Positions 35,561 through 44,423 of a stretch of 64,000 bases of DNA are shown here, in pieces. The first letter of the stretch is position 1. Each line of letters starts with the position of its first letter. Source of the stretch: Paenibacillus hemerocallicola. Lineage in GTDB: Bacteria > Bacillota > Bacilli > Paenibacillales > NBRC-103111. Made by a program: the position numbers and the translations under genes. The notes under the pieces are model-generated. The model did no database searches, had not been told where the DNA came from, and worked only from the letters and a program-made list of their open reading frames with translations. Where the stretch lies: contig NZ_VDCQ01000038.1 of the NCBI RefSeq assembly GCF_006265175.1, positions 26,249 to 90,248 of the forward strand, written 5' to 3'.

Positions 35561-36124
35561 TCAATCGCTCAATCTTTGCTTTAATACTTTGAAGGCATTT
35601 AAATGAGAATTATCATGCAAATACTGTTTGATTTGCTGTGCACACTCATGAGTTTTATTGAGTTCCGTATTTATTTCTAAGTCGTAAGTGCCATGTGTAT
35701 GAACCAGATTATACTGATAATTTGCAAGACCAATATTCCGATCTCCTCTTTCCCTTTCTCTTCGTTGAAGTTCTTCTAACGAACAATTTACTGAAACAAA
35801 CAACACTTTGTAATCCGCTAACAACATAACACATTCATCTAACCACTGTCTTTCTTGGAGTACATGGTCGACAATTATGTTATTCCCAGTAGCAACTAAT
35901 GCGGAAAGTGCATGATGCATTCCCTTTGCAACTTTCAACATCGCATCTTTAGTTTTATCCGCTGGTTTACTTCCATTAAGGTATTCAACTGGAAGCATAT
36001 GAAAAAACTTATCTGCAGATATGTGTAAGTATGGTTCGTCTAAAATTCGTTGTAATTCTAAGGAAATACTGGTTTTCCCCGAACTCGAAGTTCCATTTAA
36101 AAATATAACTGTCCCTAGTTGCAT
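35561..36124 (-). CDS. Chloramphenicol phosphotransferase-like P-loop kinase (unit 3)
   Basis: 187 residues. Walker A is GTSSSGKTS at residues 10 to 18. HISADKFFHMLP and NIIVDHVLQERQWLDEC match the CPT family, which phosphorylates chloramphenicol at the 3-hydroxyl; related proteins act on other small substrates. An antibiotic-resistance role is plausible but not shown. It is the only gene between sites B and C, and its stop codon abuts site B. Confidence 0.8.
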   Translation of the reverse strand: MQLGTVIFLNGTSSSGKTSISLELQRILDEPYLHISADKFFHMLPVEYLNGSKPADKTKDAMLKVAKGMHHALSALVATGNNIIVDHVLQERQWLDECVMLLADYKVLFVSVNCSLEELQRRERERGDRNIGLANYQYNLVHTHGTYDLEINTELNKTHECAQQIKQYLHDNSHLNAFKVLKQRLSD

Positions 36125-36159
36125 TAAACATTACCCTCTTTCCGTTGACTTAAAGTTAA

Positions 36160-36228
36160 CTGCCCGTTAGTGGAGTGAGGCCGCTGCTTGATCCCGCGGC
36201 AACCCCATTGAGCTATCGTACCCGTTAG
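36160..36228 (-). other. Cassette site C (attC-like)
   Basis: CTGCCCGTTAG (36160-36170), stem GCCGC / GCGGC, then CTATCGTACCCGTTAG (36213-36228). On the cassette strand the outer box reads CTAACGGGTACGATAG, an imperfect palindrome CTAACG-GGTA-CGATAG. Confidence 0.8.
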
Positions 36229-36247
36229 CGCAATAATGCGAGTGTGC

Positions 36248-36778
36248 TCAACTCAGTTCTACCTTGTGCTGCCGTAACAGTGCCGAAATATCGACGCCGT
36301 TTATCGTCAACCCTTCAATATCGCAACCTTCGATACTGACGCCTCGTAAATTAGTTTCGCGAACGACGGCATCCTCCAAATTGCATGAAGTGATTTGTAC
36401 TGGAGGGTTCGCAGCAGTATGCCCGTTCTCAAGTTGATCCTTGTTCCCGTAGCCGATATGCTTAAAATGTGCGCCACCCCATTGCGCGCCGTCGATTGAC
36501 ATTCCCGTCAGATTAGCGTCCGAGATACTTAATCCCGACAAATTAACATCAAACAAAGTAATTCCACTCATGTTTGCGTTATTTATTTTTGTCTTTGCCA
36601 AGCTTACATTATCGATATCAAGCTCCTCAGCTCTGACCTCCTGCCACTTAGACCCTGAAATATCTGCCCTTTGCAAATCCAAATGTTCCACCTTTAAGCT
36701 CATCTGGTTATCCGCCTTATTAAAATGAATTGCTCTCTTTACTTCAACGCGCACCCCAATATTTCCTGCATTATCCAT
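36248..36778 (-). CDS. Pentapeptide repeat protein (unit 4)
   Basis: 176 residues with pentapeptide pattern A(D/N)LxG in most of the length: KINNANMSGI, DVNLSGLSISDANLTGM and NLEDAVVRETNLRGVSIEG. The fold is a four-sided beta-helix. Some family members protect DNA gyrase from quinolones; that role is only a possibility here. No signal peptide. Alone between sites C and D. Confidence 0.85.
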   Translation of the reverse strand: MDNAGNIGVRVEVKRAIHFNKADNQMSLKVEHLDLQRADISGSKWQEVRAEELDIDNVSLAKTKINNANMSGITLFDVNLSGLSISDANLTGMSIDGAQWGGAHFKHIGYGNKDQLENGHTAANPPVQITSCNLEDAVVRETNLRGVSIEGCDIEGLTINGVDISALLRQHKVELS

Positions 36779-36787
36779 TAAACTAGC

Positions 36788-36866
36788 CTGCCCGTTAGCG
36801 TAACAAGCTGCCGTTTAGCACACGGCCTTGTCATGGTGTGAATTAATGTTCTATGAACCCGATCAA
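36788..36866 (-). other. Cassette site D (attC-like, outer box degenerate)
   Basis: CTGCCCGTTAG (36788-36798), stem around CAAGCTGCCGT / ACGGCCTTG, then TGTCATGGTG as in site F. The outer box is worn: CTATGAACCCGATCA instead of CTATCGTACCCGTTAG. The next gene stops about five bases later. Confidence 0.65.
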
Positions 36867-36870
36867 GAAT

Positions 36871-37323
36871 TTATTTTATCTTAAGTTCGTCGACAGGCCC
36901 ATCGGGCTTTGATTTTAGTTCGTTTCGCTTAAACCCTAAGCTTGCATATAGCCTTTGTGCAGCAACATTATCCGGTTCGTAGCTAACCTGTATTCCTTTA
37001 CAATCATTTTTTTGTTTGATAATGTTAATGACTGCTTGAAGCGCACGTTTTGCGATCCCTTTTCCTTGATATTGCTCATCGATCATCAATCGAGGTATTA
37101 CATAAACCCCGTTATTTGGAACATCATCCCACATAATAAATCCAACCATAGTCTCATCCAAATAAATCGCAAACGGTACAAACGAATAATATTCAGTATT
37201 TTGGTACTTGGCTTGTACAAGAGAATAAAGATTTGAAGGTACAAAATGCTCTTGTTCTTTTTTAACCTTTAATTTTATACATTCTTTCCAATTTCGATGG
37301 TCGATCTCTTTTAAGGATATCAA
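36871..37323 (-). CDS. GNAT N-acetyltransferase, BltD/SpeG-like (unit 5)
   Basis: 150 residues. Acetyl-CoA loop RLMIDEQYQGKGIAKRALQ near residue 78 and VSYEPDNVAAQRLYASLGF near 113. The N-terminal HFVPSNLYSLVQA motif points to the polyamine acetyltransferase group. Same family as the unit 1 gene but clearly different in sequence. Alone between sites D and E. Confidence 0.85.
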   Translation of the reverse strand: MISLKEIDHRNWKECIKLKVKKEQEHFVPSNLYSLVQAKYQNTEYYSFVPFAIYLDETMVGFIMWDDVPNNGVYVIPRLMIDEQYQGKGIAKRALQAVINIIKQKNDCKGIQVSYEPDNVAAQRLYASLGFKRNELKSKPDGPVDELKIK

Positions 37324-37409
37324 CTGTTCCCCACCTTCCTAATTCCCCATCAACCTTACAATTGAAATCTAAATTTTTCTTGAGAATATATCGTTATCAA
37401 TTAACTTTT

Positions 37410-37495
37410 CTGCCCGTTAGCTTAATGAAAACGGCAGCCGATCTTTGAACTGGCCGGCTGCCGTTGTGTCTATTTTTAACTATCGTATTCGTTAG
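37410..37495 (-). other. Cassette site E (attC-like)
   Basis: CTGCCCGTTAG (37410-37420), an 11-bp stem AACGGCAGCCG / CGGCTGCCGTT, then CTATCGTATTCGTTAG (37480-37495). Confidence 0.82.
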
Positions 37496-37509
37496 TTTAA
37501 ACGAATAAT

Positions 37510-37926
37510 TTAATCCCGAGTTAATGTAAGAATTGGATTGTTAGAACTAACCAACTCTTTATTTGCGTTATAATACATATCCTCAAGAGTAATTTCATTT
37601 TTGTTTTTAATTGTATATTTGAAAATTAATTTATCGTTAGGTGCATAGACTCGCTGTAATGTCCAAACCATAACAGACCCCGTAATAAATTCATATTGCC
37701 CTTTAATCTCCACATCACTAGAATACAAATATACCATTGTCATATCTTCATTAAAGACACTTTTTAATCCAGTATTATCTATCCATTCTCCGACAATTAG
37801 CTCGGATATATCTCTTTCTTTATTAAATAAAGAATAATAAAAAAATGCCCCAGAAATAATAAGAATCGCAATTACAACTACTATAATCATCTTTCTTTTT
37901 TGTATTATAGTAATTCCCCTCCTCAT
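37510..37926 (-). CDS. Membrane-anchored protein of unknown function (unit 6)
   Basis: 138 residues. One N-terminal helix (KMIIVVVIAILIISGAFFYY) followed by a small outer beta domain with VGEWIDNTG and YEFITGSVMVWTL, which recalls lipocalin-like stress proteins. The ATG at 37926 is odd because the best ribosome site, AGGAGGGG, overlaps its own first codons; translation may begin a few codons later at a rare start. Alone between sites E and F. Confidence 0.65.
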   Translation of the reverse strand: MRRGITIIQKRKMIIVVVIAILIISGAFFYYSLFNKERDISELIVGEWIDNTGLKSVFNEDMTMVYLYSSDVEIKGQYEFITGSVMVWTLQRVYAPNDKLIFKYTIKNKNEITLEDMYYNANKELVSSNNPILTLTRD

Positions 37927-37968
37927 TACGGTTCATTTTCCAAATATTATATCATGAGTTGAATTAAT

Positions 37969-38039
37969 CTGCCCGTTAGCGGAACAGGCTGCCGATTGTA
38001 CCGGCAGCCTGTTGTCATGGTGCTATCGTTCCCCGTTAG
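37969..38039 (-). other. Cassette site F (attC-like, best preserved)
   Basis: CTGCCCGTTAG (37969-37979), a perfect 11-bp stem ACAGGCTGCCG / CGGCAGCCTGT with a seven-base loop, then CTATCGTTCCCCGTTAG (38023-38039). The next gene's stop codon begins two bases beyond. Confidence 0.85.
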
Positions 38040-38040
38040 C

Positions 38041-38598
38041 TTAATCTCCTTGCGTACTTTTTGCCAAAACAGGGTACCATTTTAAGTCTTCTATTCTAAT
38101 ATAATTTGTTTCAGGATAGCGATACTCATAAAGAACCTTTCCGTTCTCATTAAAAGCCTTTGCGTTATAATCATTCCATGGGATTGATTTATCCCAATAA
38201 AATGTGATCGGTTCATTTAACTCTGCTTTCTTTCTTAATCTATTCTCATCAGGTCCAACCTCTAAATAAGATACCGTAGGGTCATTCAATAAAACGCTGA
38301 AAACGGTCGCCGCTCTTCCTTTGTCATCCGAAAATGAGGTTCCGCCTATTGTTTTGATGGGGTCTTCGTTATGAAAATAATACGTGGACATTCTTGAAAC
38401 CCACAAAAACCCAAACGATTTGAAACTTATTGCTGTAATCGGCTTTTCAGATGAATCGAAAATGAATACTTTTCCCCATGGATAGTCAACTTTATCTAAT
38501 AAAACTGAATCTTTCGGTACAGATGAGTTCGCTCTGGCAGCACTTAATGCGTTTAATTTGTACTCGCCTAAAATAAAAAATAACGTGACCAACAACAA
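38041..38598 (-). CDS. Membrane-anchored protein of unknown function (unit 7)
   Basis: About 185 residues: an N-terminal helix (LLLLVTLFFILGEYKL) and an outer domain with YPWGKVFIFDS, FKSFGFLWVSRMSTYYFHN and IRIEDLKWYPVLAK, a pattern common in Bacillales cell-surface proteins of unknown role. No ATG or GTG is in frame near the helix; TTG at 38598 is the nominal start, but the frame stays open upstream with a G-run, so the start is uncertain. Alone between sites F and G. Confidence 0.6.
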   Translation of the reverse strand: MLLVTLFFILGEYKLNALSAARANSSVPKDSVLLDKVDYPWGKVFIFDSSEKPITAISFKSFGFLWVSRMSTYYFHNEDPIKTIGGTSFSDDKGRAATVFSVLLNDPTVSYLEVGPDENRLRKKAELNEPITFYWDKSIPWNDYNAKAFNENGKVLYEYRYPETNYIRIEDLKWYPVLAKSTQGD

Positions 38599-38723
38599 TA
38601 AAATTACACTTGTAAACCTTTGTCTTGTTTTCGTTTTATTTCCCCCCCAAGCACTAAAACCGTTTGTTGTTTTTTCTATCTGTTTCCATTAATACGCTTC
38701 AATAGCCGTAAAGTTGTGGAAAC

Positions 38724-38787
38724 CTGCACCCTAGTTGAGAAAAGGCAGCCGATCGTAAGAAGCCGGCTACCTATCGTGCTTCGTTAG
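38724..38787 (-). other. Cassette site G (attC-like)
   Basis: Inner box changed to CTGCACCCTAG (38724-38734), stem GGCAGCCG / CCGGCTACC, then CTATCGTGCTTCGTTAG (38771-38787). The 353-bp gap from 38599 to 38951 otherwise holds nothing recognised. Confidence 0.7.
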
Positions 38788-38951
38788 TTCAATTAGCTTT
38801 GCTGATTCATTTCATCAAAAGCCTAATGCATACCAAGAGATTGTCAGGTCTCGAGCGTGAATACGGTGTTATCGGATGTTACCGTTCCCCCGAATCACCC
38901 AAGAAATAGTCTTTCAAGTTTTGTTCCATATATTTCTTCGTTTTCAATAAC

Positions 38952-39653
38952 TTATTTGTAAACTCCTCGATAACTCTCAGGTAGCAATTCCGCTATTTTC
39001 TTCATGATATGTTTTATTGTGATTTCTTCGTATTCATTTTTGTCTTGTTCCTTTGATCTCTTGTGTATTTCAAATTGTTTACCAATGTTGATATGAACAT
39101 CAGCATAATTAAAGATTTCCGCCCTCATATCTCCTTTTTTATTTATGGGCAGCAGTTTTTCTGACCCACAAATCCCTATGGGTATAATTGGGGCCCCTGT
39201 CATTTTTGCTATAAGAAGGATTCCTTTCTTTGCTTCCATCAAACTACTGACTCTACTTCTTGTTCCTTCTGGGAATATCACTAGACTTTCTCCTTGTTTA
39301 ACAAGCTTTATTATTTTCTCGAGACCCTCTTTATCAGCGGTATTTGGTTTGATTTTTGTAGTTTTTATTACGTTAAGCCCAATATTTGTAACAGCATCAT
39401 TAGACAGTTTTTCACCTGCTACAAAAGTTGGATCAATCACTTTTAAAGCTTTGTCTAAGACTAATCCATCAGAATTGCTTAAATGATTACATATAAAAAT
39501 AGTTGGTGTTTTTATACCCTTTAAGTTTTCACTACCTAATATTTTTATATTGGCATATTTTTTTAGGTATTTATCAATTATTTTCTTAGAAATGTATGAT
39601 ACAAGACTATTCGGTAAAATATTTATTATTTTTGCTGATGTGCTAGAAATCAT
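38952..39653 (-). CDS. 1-acyl-glycerol-3-phosphate acyltransferase family protein (unit 8)
   Basis: 233 residues of the PlsC family. The catalytic H-x4-D box is NHLSNSD near residue 52, and FPEGTRSR near 125 is the second family motif; PIIPIGICGSEKLLP follows. Membrane-associated, acylating lysophosphatidate or a related lipid. The ATG at 39653 is chosen because GGAGGGGG lies six bases upstream; a longer frame would run into site H. Lipid acyltransferase genes are unusual cargo. Lies between sites G and H. Confidence 0.85.
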   Translation of the reverse strand: MISSTSAKIINILPNSLVSYISKKIIDKYLKKYANIKILGSENLKGIKTPTIFICNHLSNSDGLVLDKALKVIDPTFVAGEKLSNDAVTNIGLNVIKTTKIKPNTADKEGLEKIIKLVKQGESLVIFPEGTRSRVSSLMEAKKGILLIAKMTGAPIIPIGICGSEKLLPINKKGDMRAEIFNYADVHINIGKQFEIHKRSKEQDKNEYEEITIKHIMKKIAELLPESYRGVYK

Positions 39654-39746
39654 TTGATTCCCCCTCCGAATGGTCCTTAATTCATACTGCTTGTTTAATC
39701 GTATGTATTCGGTACCTAAAATGAATTTCCTTTTTTTGCAACTAAT

Positions 39747-39898
39747 CTGCCCGTTAGTTGAGTCACCGATAACCAATCTAATACTTAATTTATTTTCTCA
39801 GTCTAGACCCTCATTATTAAATATTTCAGTCTTGTGGTTTATTTTCTTTTAACAGCGGAAAAGGTTGAAACCTGTCCACGGATAATCGTTCCCATTAA
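39747..39898 (-). other. Cassette site H (array end, expanded or interrupted)
   Basis: CTGCCCGTTAG at 39747-39757 is intact. A possible outer box, GATAATCGTTCCCATTAA, is at 39881-39898, giving a 152-bp site instead of 64 to 86. Either an insertion has split it or this is a worn end of the array. tnsA begins 82 bp further on. Confidence 0.45.
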
Positions 39899-39979
39899 AT
39901 ATATTATCATTATTTGTTTATATGGAACTTGTGTTGGCAAGACTGATTCTAACGAATTCTGTAACATGAGGGATAGTAT

Positions 39980-40639
39980 ATGAAAATTCCTGTTAGAAAA
40001 ATCAGACCAACACGAGGGCGCCACTATAGGAGTAAAATTGGTTCATCCAAAAGCTTAAAGATCATACATGCAGAAAGTCTACTTGAACGTGATTATGTTC
40101 GACTGTGTAACTTTGACCCGAAAATCTCAAAGATATATTATCAGCCAATTGGTATTCACTTTCACTACGATGGTAGGAATCGTCGATATTTTCCCGACTA
40201 TCTAGTTTTTACTCGAGATAGCCGCTGTTACCTAATAGAGGTTAAGTTAAAAGAGTTTGTTGGTTCCAATCTAAATCGGGCTAAATTTAATGCAGCTGTT
40301 AAGTTGTGTGAGGAGAAAGATTGGACTTTTTTAGTTGTTACGGAAGATCAAGTCAGGCCGGGATATTTACAAAAAAATCTTAGACTGTTACATGAGGTTA
40401 ATCGACACAAAATCATACCTTCTATAGCTGAGTATATTATGGAAATGCTGAAGTTTATGGGGCCACAATCCATTGTTGATTTGAGAAACGCTTGCAGTAT
40501 TGTCGATGCATCTTTGTTTATGCTCAATCTTCATAAGTTGATATATGCATGTAGAATTGGAACAGACTTAGTACATAAGCCTCTTAATGATAAATCATTA
40601 ATTTGGTTTCTTCCCACGAAGGAGGGTTCATATGGCTAG
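39980..40639 (+). CDS. tnsA: TnsA transposase endonuclease subunit
   Basis: 219 residues of restriction-endonuclease fold; it cuts the 5' ends of the transposon while TnsB cuts the 3' ends, so the element moves by cut and paste. The catalytic set is visible: Glu36 in ESLLERDY, Asp73 in RYFPDYLV, and Glu87-x-Lys89 in YLIEVKLKEF. The C-terminal part is a winged helix that contacts TnsC. It overlaps tnsB by eight bases, so the tnsABC genes form a coupled operon. Confidence 0.93.
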   Translation: MKIPVRKIRPTRGRHYRSKIGSSKSLKIIHAESLLERDYVRLCNFDPKISKIYYQPIGIHFHYDGRNRRYFPDYLVFTRDSRCYLIEVKLKEFVGSNLNRAKFNAAVKLCEEKDWTFLVVTEDQVRPGYLQKNLRLLHEVNRHKIIPSIAEYIMEMLKFMGPQSIVDLRNACSIVDASLFMLNLHKLIYACRIGTDLVHKPLNDKSLIWFLPTKEGSYG

Positions 40640-42728
40640 AAACTATTTTTCATATGGCACCAAGTTTTTATTAGACGGTTTGGAACATATGGTAAAAAGT
40701 TCTGATCATAGAGAAATCGTTGTTGAAATAATAAAATATAAGCAAATTAAAAGCATTCTACTTACGGATTTAGAAGAAGCATGGGACGAGGAACGCTTAG
40801 TTTTTCAAGACGTTACGGAGAGAGCTAGTAAAATCAAAAGTGATTTGAACCAGCTAAATGAGAAGGAAAAAGCTAGTATTAAGTTCAAGCTGGATGTTCT
40901 TAAACCTGTTATTGATGGAAATTATCACAAAATTAATCTTGATGAATATCTACGAACACTACGTGAAGTGAAGGGTTTTAAGGTGTCAAAGGCAACATTT
41001 TATAACTGGAAAAGGCTCTGGGAGCGATATGGGGATGCCCGATTTTTACTTGATTTGAAGCCAGGACCTAAGAGTCGACAAACCGAAAAGGAAGTAATGG
41101 ATTCTCTAGAAAGGATCATGGATGAAAATCTCTATTCGGGAGAAAAGATCATTTACAGACAGATTTATCGGTTATATAAGGATAGTATTAAAAATGTTAA
41201 TGAGTTACGAAATGCGGATCAAAAGCAAGTCCTACGTTCATTTCAAACAATCTGGAGGATATTGAGAGAAAAACGTGACTTATATCGTCAAAGAGCCGCC
41301 AGAGATGGATATGTTGCAGCGAAGTTGGAACGCGATGGTTCCAAAAGCATGTCAGAAAAACCAAAACGACCGTTACAACGGGTGGAACTTGATTGGACTC
41401 CGGCTGATATATACATAGTTGATCCAAAAAACCTTGAACGGAAGAAGCCGTGGCTTGTCTATGCAATTGACGTATTTAGTGGTGAGCCTCTAGGATTTTA
41501 TATCACCCTTGAGCATCCAGATACTTTTGCAATTAAACAGTGTTTACTGCATTGCTTTTTACCGAAGGTTTATCTAAAGAAACTATACCCAGAAGTACAA
41601 CACGAATGGACTTCGTATGGAATACCTAAAGAACTAGTAATTGATAATGCTTCACAGAATGACTCAAACGATCTGGAAGAGATCTTCAATTACTTTGGTA
41701 TCGACCCATTGTATCCTGAAGTGCAAGCAGGACATAAAAAGGGCACGGTTGAACGTGGTCAGAAAACATTCAATGATATATTGCATACATTGAGAGGGAC
41801 TAGTTTTTCCAACATCTACGAAAAAAAACAGTATGACTCTAAAGGAAAAGCTTGCATTACTCTCCAAGCTTTTTATTATATTGCACATATCATTTTCGTT
41901 GATATCATTTCACACAATTGGAGTCATAGCCGAATGGGAGGCACCCCTCATCAGATATGGGAGAAGGCATTTGCTGACGATCCAAGTCTTATCAAAGAGC
42001 TGCCATTTAGCAAAAAAGAAATCACCCTGGCATTATGTGAAGGTAGAGAGAAGAGAATCATACAGAATAAGGGGATTATGCTCGAAGAGACATGGTACAC
42101 GAGCGATGAACTTATGAAGCTACGCTATCGCCTAATTCAAAATGGAGATGAACATACCCAAGTGGTTATTCGATTTGATAGTTCTAATGTTAAGAAGGTT
42201 TATGTCGAGAATCCCTACGATAAAAGCTTTATAGAAGCGTATATTGATCCTAACCGTATGCAAGATTTCGAAAAGCATTACGATGTGGATCCAACGCTTC
42301 CACTTCCTTTCCAACAAATGAAAGCGATTTGTTTGTCTGAAGGAAGAAAACGCCGTGCTTTTGATGATACGCATGTGGTCAATGCATTAAAAAATATCAA
42401 AAAAATTCAAAATGATCAACTTAAAGACAAACGAAACCAGTACAAACAAACTCTTTCGAAAGAAGCTCAAATAATCGAAGGACTTGCTCTTCAATCTTTT
42501 GATTTTGAGAATTTAGGTGAACCCGAGAATCCGGACACCCTACATTACATAGGAGAGCTATCTGAGGCCGAGATCAATAAAAAGAAGAAGGAAAACTACG
42601 GTCAGAAAAGACCAATTAAAACAGATGTGAAAACTATGGTAGGGTCAAAGCCTAAGAATGAAGTTGAGCAGGAATCCAACATATATGAGGATCTTCCCAT
42701 GTATGGGGTTTCTCAATTAGGTGTTTAG
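40632..42728 (+). CDS. tnsB: TnsB transposase (DDE recombinase)
   Basis: 698 residues. The DDE triad is Asp254 (RVELDWTPADIYIVD), Asp338 (KELVIDNASQND) and Glu374 (AGHKKGTVERGQKT), the last two 36 apart as in retroviral-type integrases. N-terminal helix-turn-helix parts (SKATFYNWKRLWERYGD near residue 120) should bind the 20-bp end repeats. A charged C-terminal tail probably contacts TnsC. Overlaps tnsA; tnsC starts right after its stop. Confidence 0.95.
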   Translation: MARNYFSYGTKFLLDGLEHMVKSSDHREIVVEIIKYKQIKSILLTDLEEAWDEERLVFQDVTERASKIKSDLNQLNEKEKASIKFKLDVLKPVIDGNYHKINLDEYLRTLREVKGFKVSKATFYNWKRLWERYGDARFLLDLKPGPKSRQTEKEVMDSLERIMDENLYSGEKIIYRQIYRLYKDSIKNVNELRNADQKQVLRSFQTIWRILREKRDLYRQRAARDGYVAAKLERDGSKSMSEKPKRPLQRVELDWTPADIYIVDPKNLERKKPWLVYAIDVFSGEPLGFYITLEHPDTFAIKQCLLHCFLPKVYLKKLYPEVQHEWTSYGIPKELVIDNASQNDSNDLEEIFNYFGIDPLYPEVQAGHKKGTVERGQKTFNDILHTLRGTSFSNIYEKKQYDSKGKACITLQAFYYIAHIIFVDIISHNWSHSRMGGTPHQIWEKAFADDPSLIKELPFSKKEITLALCEGREKRIIQNKGIMLEETWYTSDELMKLRYRLIQNGDEHTQVVIRFDSSNVKKVYVENPYDKSFIEAYIDPNRMQDFEKHYDVDPTLPLPFQQMKAICLSEGRKRRAFDDTHVVNALKNIKKIQNDQLKDKRNQYKQTLSKEAQIIEGLALQSFDFENLGEPENPDTLHYIGELSEAEINKKKKENYGQKRPIKTDVKTMVGSKPKNEVEQESNIYEDLPMYGVSQLGV

Positions 42729-42729
42729 T

Positions 42730-43707
42730 ATGGAAAAGCCAATTTTTTTTCGTTTAGATGGATCCCCGATAGATGAGACTGAACTCAAGGAAAGATTAAT
42801 GTGGTTAGATCAGATCGTTGTGCATCACCAACGATTTTATGAATTGTATCAGGTGATTCATGATTGTCACGTTTTCAAGAAAGGTGCTGCAATTTTAGGC
42901 GACACTGGAGCAGGGAAGTCAACTTTGTTTAGGATCTATGAAAGTCGATATCCTAAGGTAACCAAAGTGAAAACTTTAAATTATCAAAAGATTGAATATG
43001 ATACAGTTCCGGTTCTGCGGGTAGAATTAGATTCGAATTCGAAGCCTCAAAACGTGGCTTCGAAACTGCTACAAAAACTGGGTGATCCTTTTTATAATAA
43101 AGGAACTGAAAAGCAGCTTACATCACGTGTTAAGGAGTATATTAAGGATGCCGAAGTAGAACTGTTGATTATTGATGAGCTGCAACATTTAATTGATACC
43201 GATACACAGCGAGTTATTAGGAAGGCTGCGGATTGGTTGAAACAATTGTTGAACGATTTGAATCTACCGATTATTTTTGGTGGAATCAGAGAAGATGCAA
43301 AACGAATTTTTGCCTCAAATAAGCAATTAGATGAACGGTTCCCCTATAAATTAGCTTTCTATGGATTCAAGTATCAAACAGAAGAGCAGAAGAAGGAATT
43401 TAGGGGATTCCTAAAAAGCTTAGATTATCAACTTCCATTTGCGGATGAATCAAATATTTACGACCCATATCTATCCGAAAAGATTTATTATGTTACTTTA
43501 GGGATACCTAGAACATTAAATCATTTATTGCATCACTCCGTTAAAACAGCACTAAAAGCAGGCAAGAATAAGCTGGACGAGAGAGATTTTCAATATGGCT
43601 TTTCACTTTTATCGTTAGAAACGAGGCCCAAAGTAGTTAACCCTTTTCATGGTAAGGCATTTGATTTGAATGTGGCCTTGGAAAAAGAGAAGCCGACCAG
43701 CAACTAG
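42730..43707 (+). CDS. tnsC: TnsC AAA+ regulator of transposition
   Basis: 325 residues. Walker A GDTGAGKSTLFRIYE near residue 58 and Walker B LLIIDELQHLID near 145; sensor region LPIIFGGIREDAKRIF. It links a TniQ-marked target to TnsA-TnsB by ATP-dependent filament formation. ATG 42730 is one base after the tnsB stop, with TTAGGTG seven bases upstream, and is preferred over GTG 42721. A strong hairpin overlaps its stop codon. Confidence 0.93.
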   Translation: MEKPIFFRLDGSPIDETELKERLMWLDQIVVHHQRFYELYQVIHDCHVFKKGAAILGDTGAGKSTLFRIYESRYPKVTKVKTLNYQKIEYDTVPVLRVELDSNSKPQNVASKLLQKLGDPFYNKGTEKQLTSRVKEYIKDAEVELLIIDELQHLIDTDTQRVIRKAADWLKQLLNDLNLPIIFGGIREDAKRIFASNKQLDERFPYKLAFYGFKYQTEEQKKEFRGFLKSLDYQLPFADESNIYDPYLSEKIYYVTLGIPRTLNHLLHHSVKTALKAGKNKLDERDFQYGFSLLSLETRPKVVNPFHGKAFDLNVALEKEKPTSN

Positions 43708-43719
43708 CTGCTCGGCTTC
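43689..43719 (+). terminator. Hairpin at the end of tnsC
   Basis: GAAGCCGA pairs with TCGGCTTC, with further pairing CAGC / GCTG inside. It includes the tnsC stop codon. No T-run follows. Confidence 0.6.
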
Positions 43720-43873
43720 TACCCATTTCTGCTGTGGTGATTATTTAAAGGAAAAACTTGTTTAAATTTCATGCAGGAAATGAGTCCAATGCCTTTTTTA
43801 TATAAGTCACTCCAATGGTTATTTGGTACCAATACTTCTACAGTATATTTTCTTTTCCTCTCGTACTCTCAGT

Positions 43874-43916
43874 TAAAAACAAAAACCAGATCGCGTCAAT
43901 TGACTCGCTCTGGTTT
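43874..43916 (-). terminator. Terminator of the XRE regulator gene
   Basis: AAACCAGA pairs with TCTGGTTT, with inner GTCAATTGAC; on the minus strand a T-rich run follows. Confidence 0.75.
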
Positions 43917-44256
43917 AATCTCGTAACACTTCTTTTATTATAGTTTTTACCCTCTTCAAATCATTTAAATCCTGACGTAGTAAAATATCTAGAATCTCAG
44001 TAATCTCTTCTTCTTTATCACTGAGTTCCATTTTCATGCTGTAGGAATAGCCAAAAAGTTCGTGGATCTCAACATCAAGAGCATCCGCTATTTTGGCTAA
44101 ATTCAGTAAGGAAATATTCTTCTCCGCACGCTCAATGCCGCCTATATAGGAAAAATGAAATCCGGCCTTCTCTCCTAATTGTTCCTGGGAAAGGCCTCTT
44201 TCTTTGCGCAGGTCCCTAATTCTGGCGCCTACAAACTTCAAAACGTTTTCAGACAT
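43915..44256 (-). CDS. XRE family transcriptional regulator of the transposon
   Basis: 113 residues. The HTH is IRDLRKERGLSQEQLGEKAG, then FHFSYIGGIERAEKNISLLN, the Cro/CI type; a C-terminal helical tail follows. The ATG at 44256 follows GAGGAG. It sits between tnsC and the second tniQ, divergent from a small gene, with a 9-bp inverted repeat in the shared promoter region, so it probably represses the tniQ operon and itself. Confidence 0.88.
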   Translation of the reverse strand: MSENVLKFVGARIRDLRKERGLSQEQLGEKAGFHFSYIGGIERAEKNISLLNLAKIADALDVEIHELFGYSYSMKMELSDKEEEITEILDILLRQDLNDLKRVKTIIKEVLRD

Positions 44257-44313
44257 GGCTGCCACTCCTCTAAATGAAGTGTAGACAATGCCTGTCCGAT
44301 GAAACATACAGCG

Positions 44314-44345
44314 TTATATATCAAAAAATAAAATGATATATATAA
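44314..44345. promoter_or_regulatory. Candidate operator of the XRE regulator
   Basis: TATATATCA and TGATATATA form a 9-bp inverted repeat with about 10 bases between, in the region shared by the divergent XRE gene and the small gene before tniQ. The AT-rich context makes chance pairing possible. Confidence 0.45.
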
Positions 44346-44423
44346 GTATCAATTGTTATGATAGTGGTAATAAATATTACTAGATTTAGATAATAGAATG
44401 CGAGAAAAGGAGAAGTGTTGATT

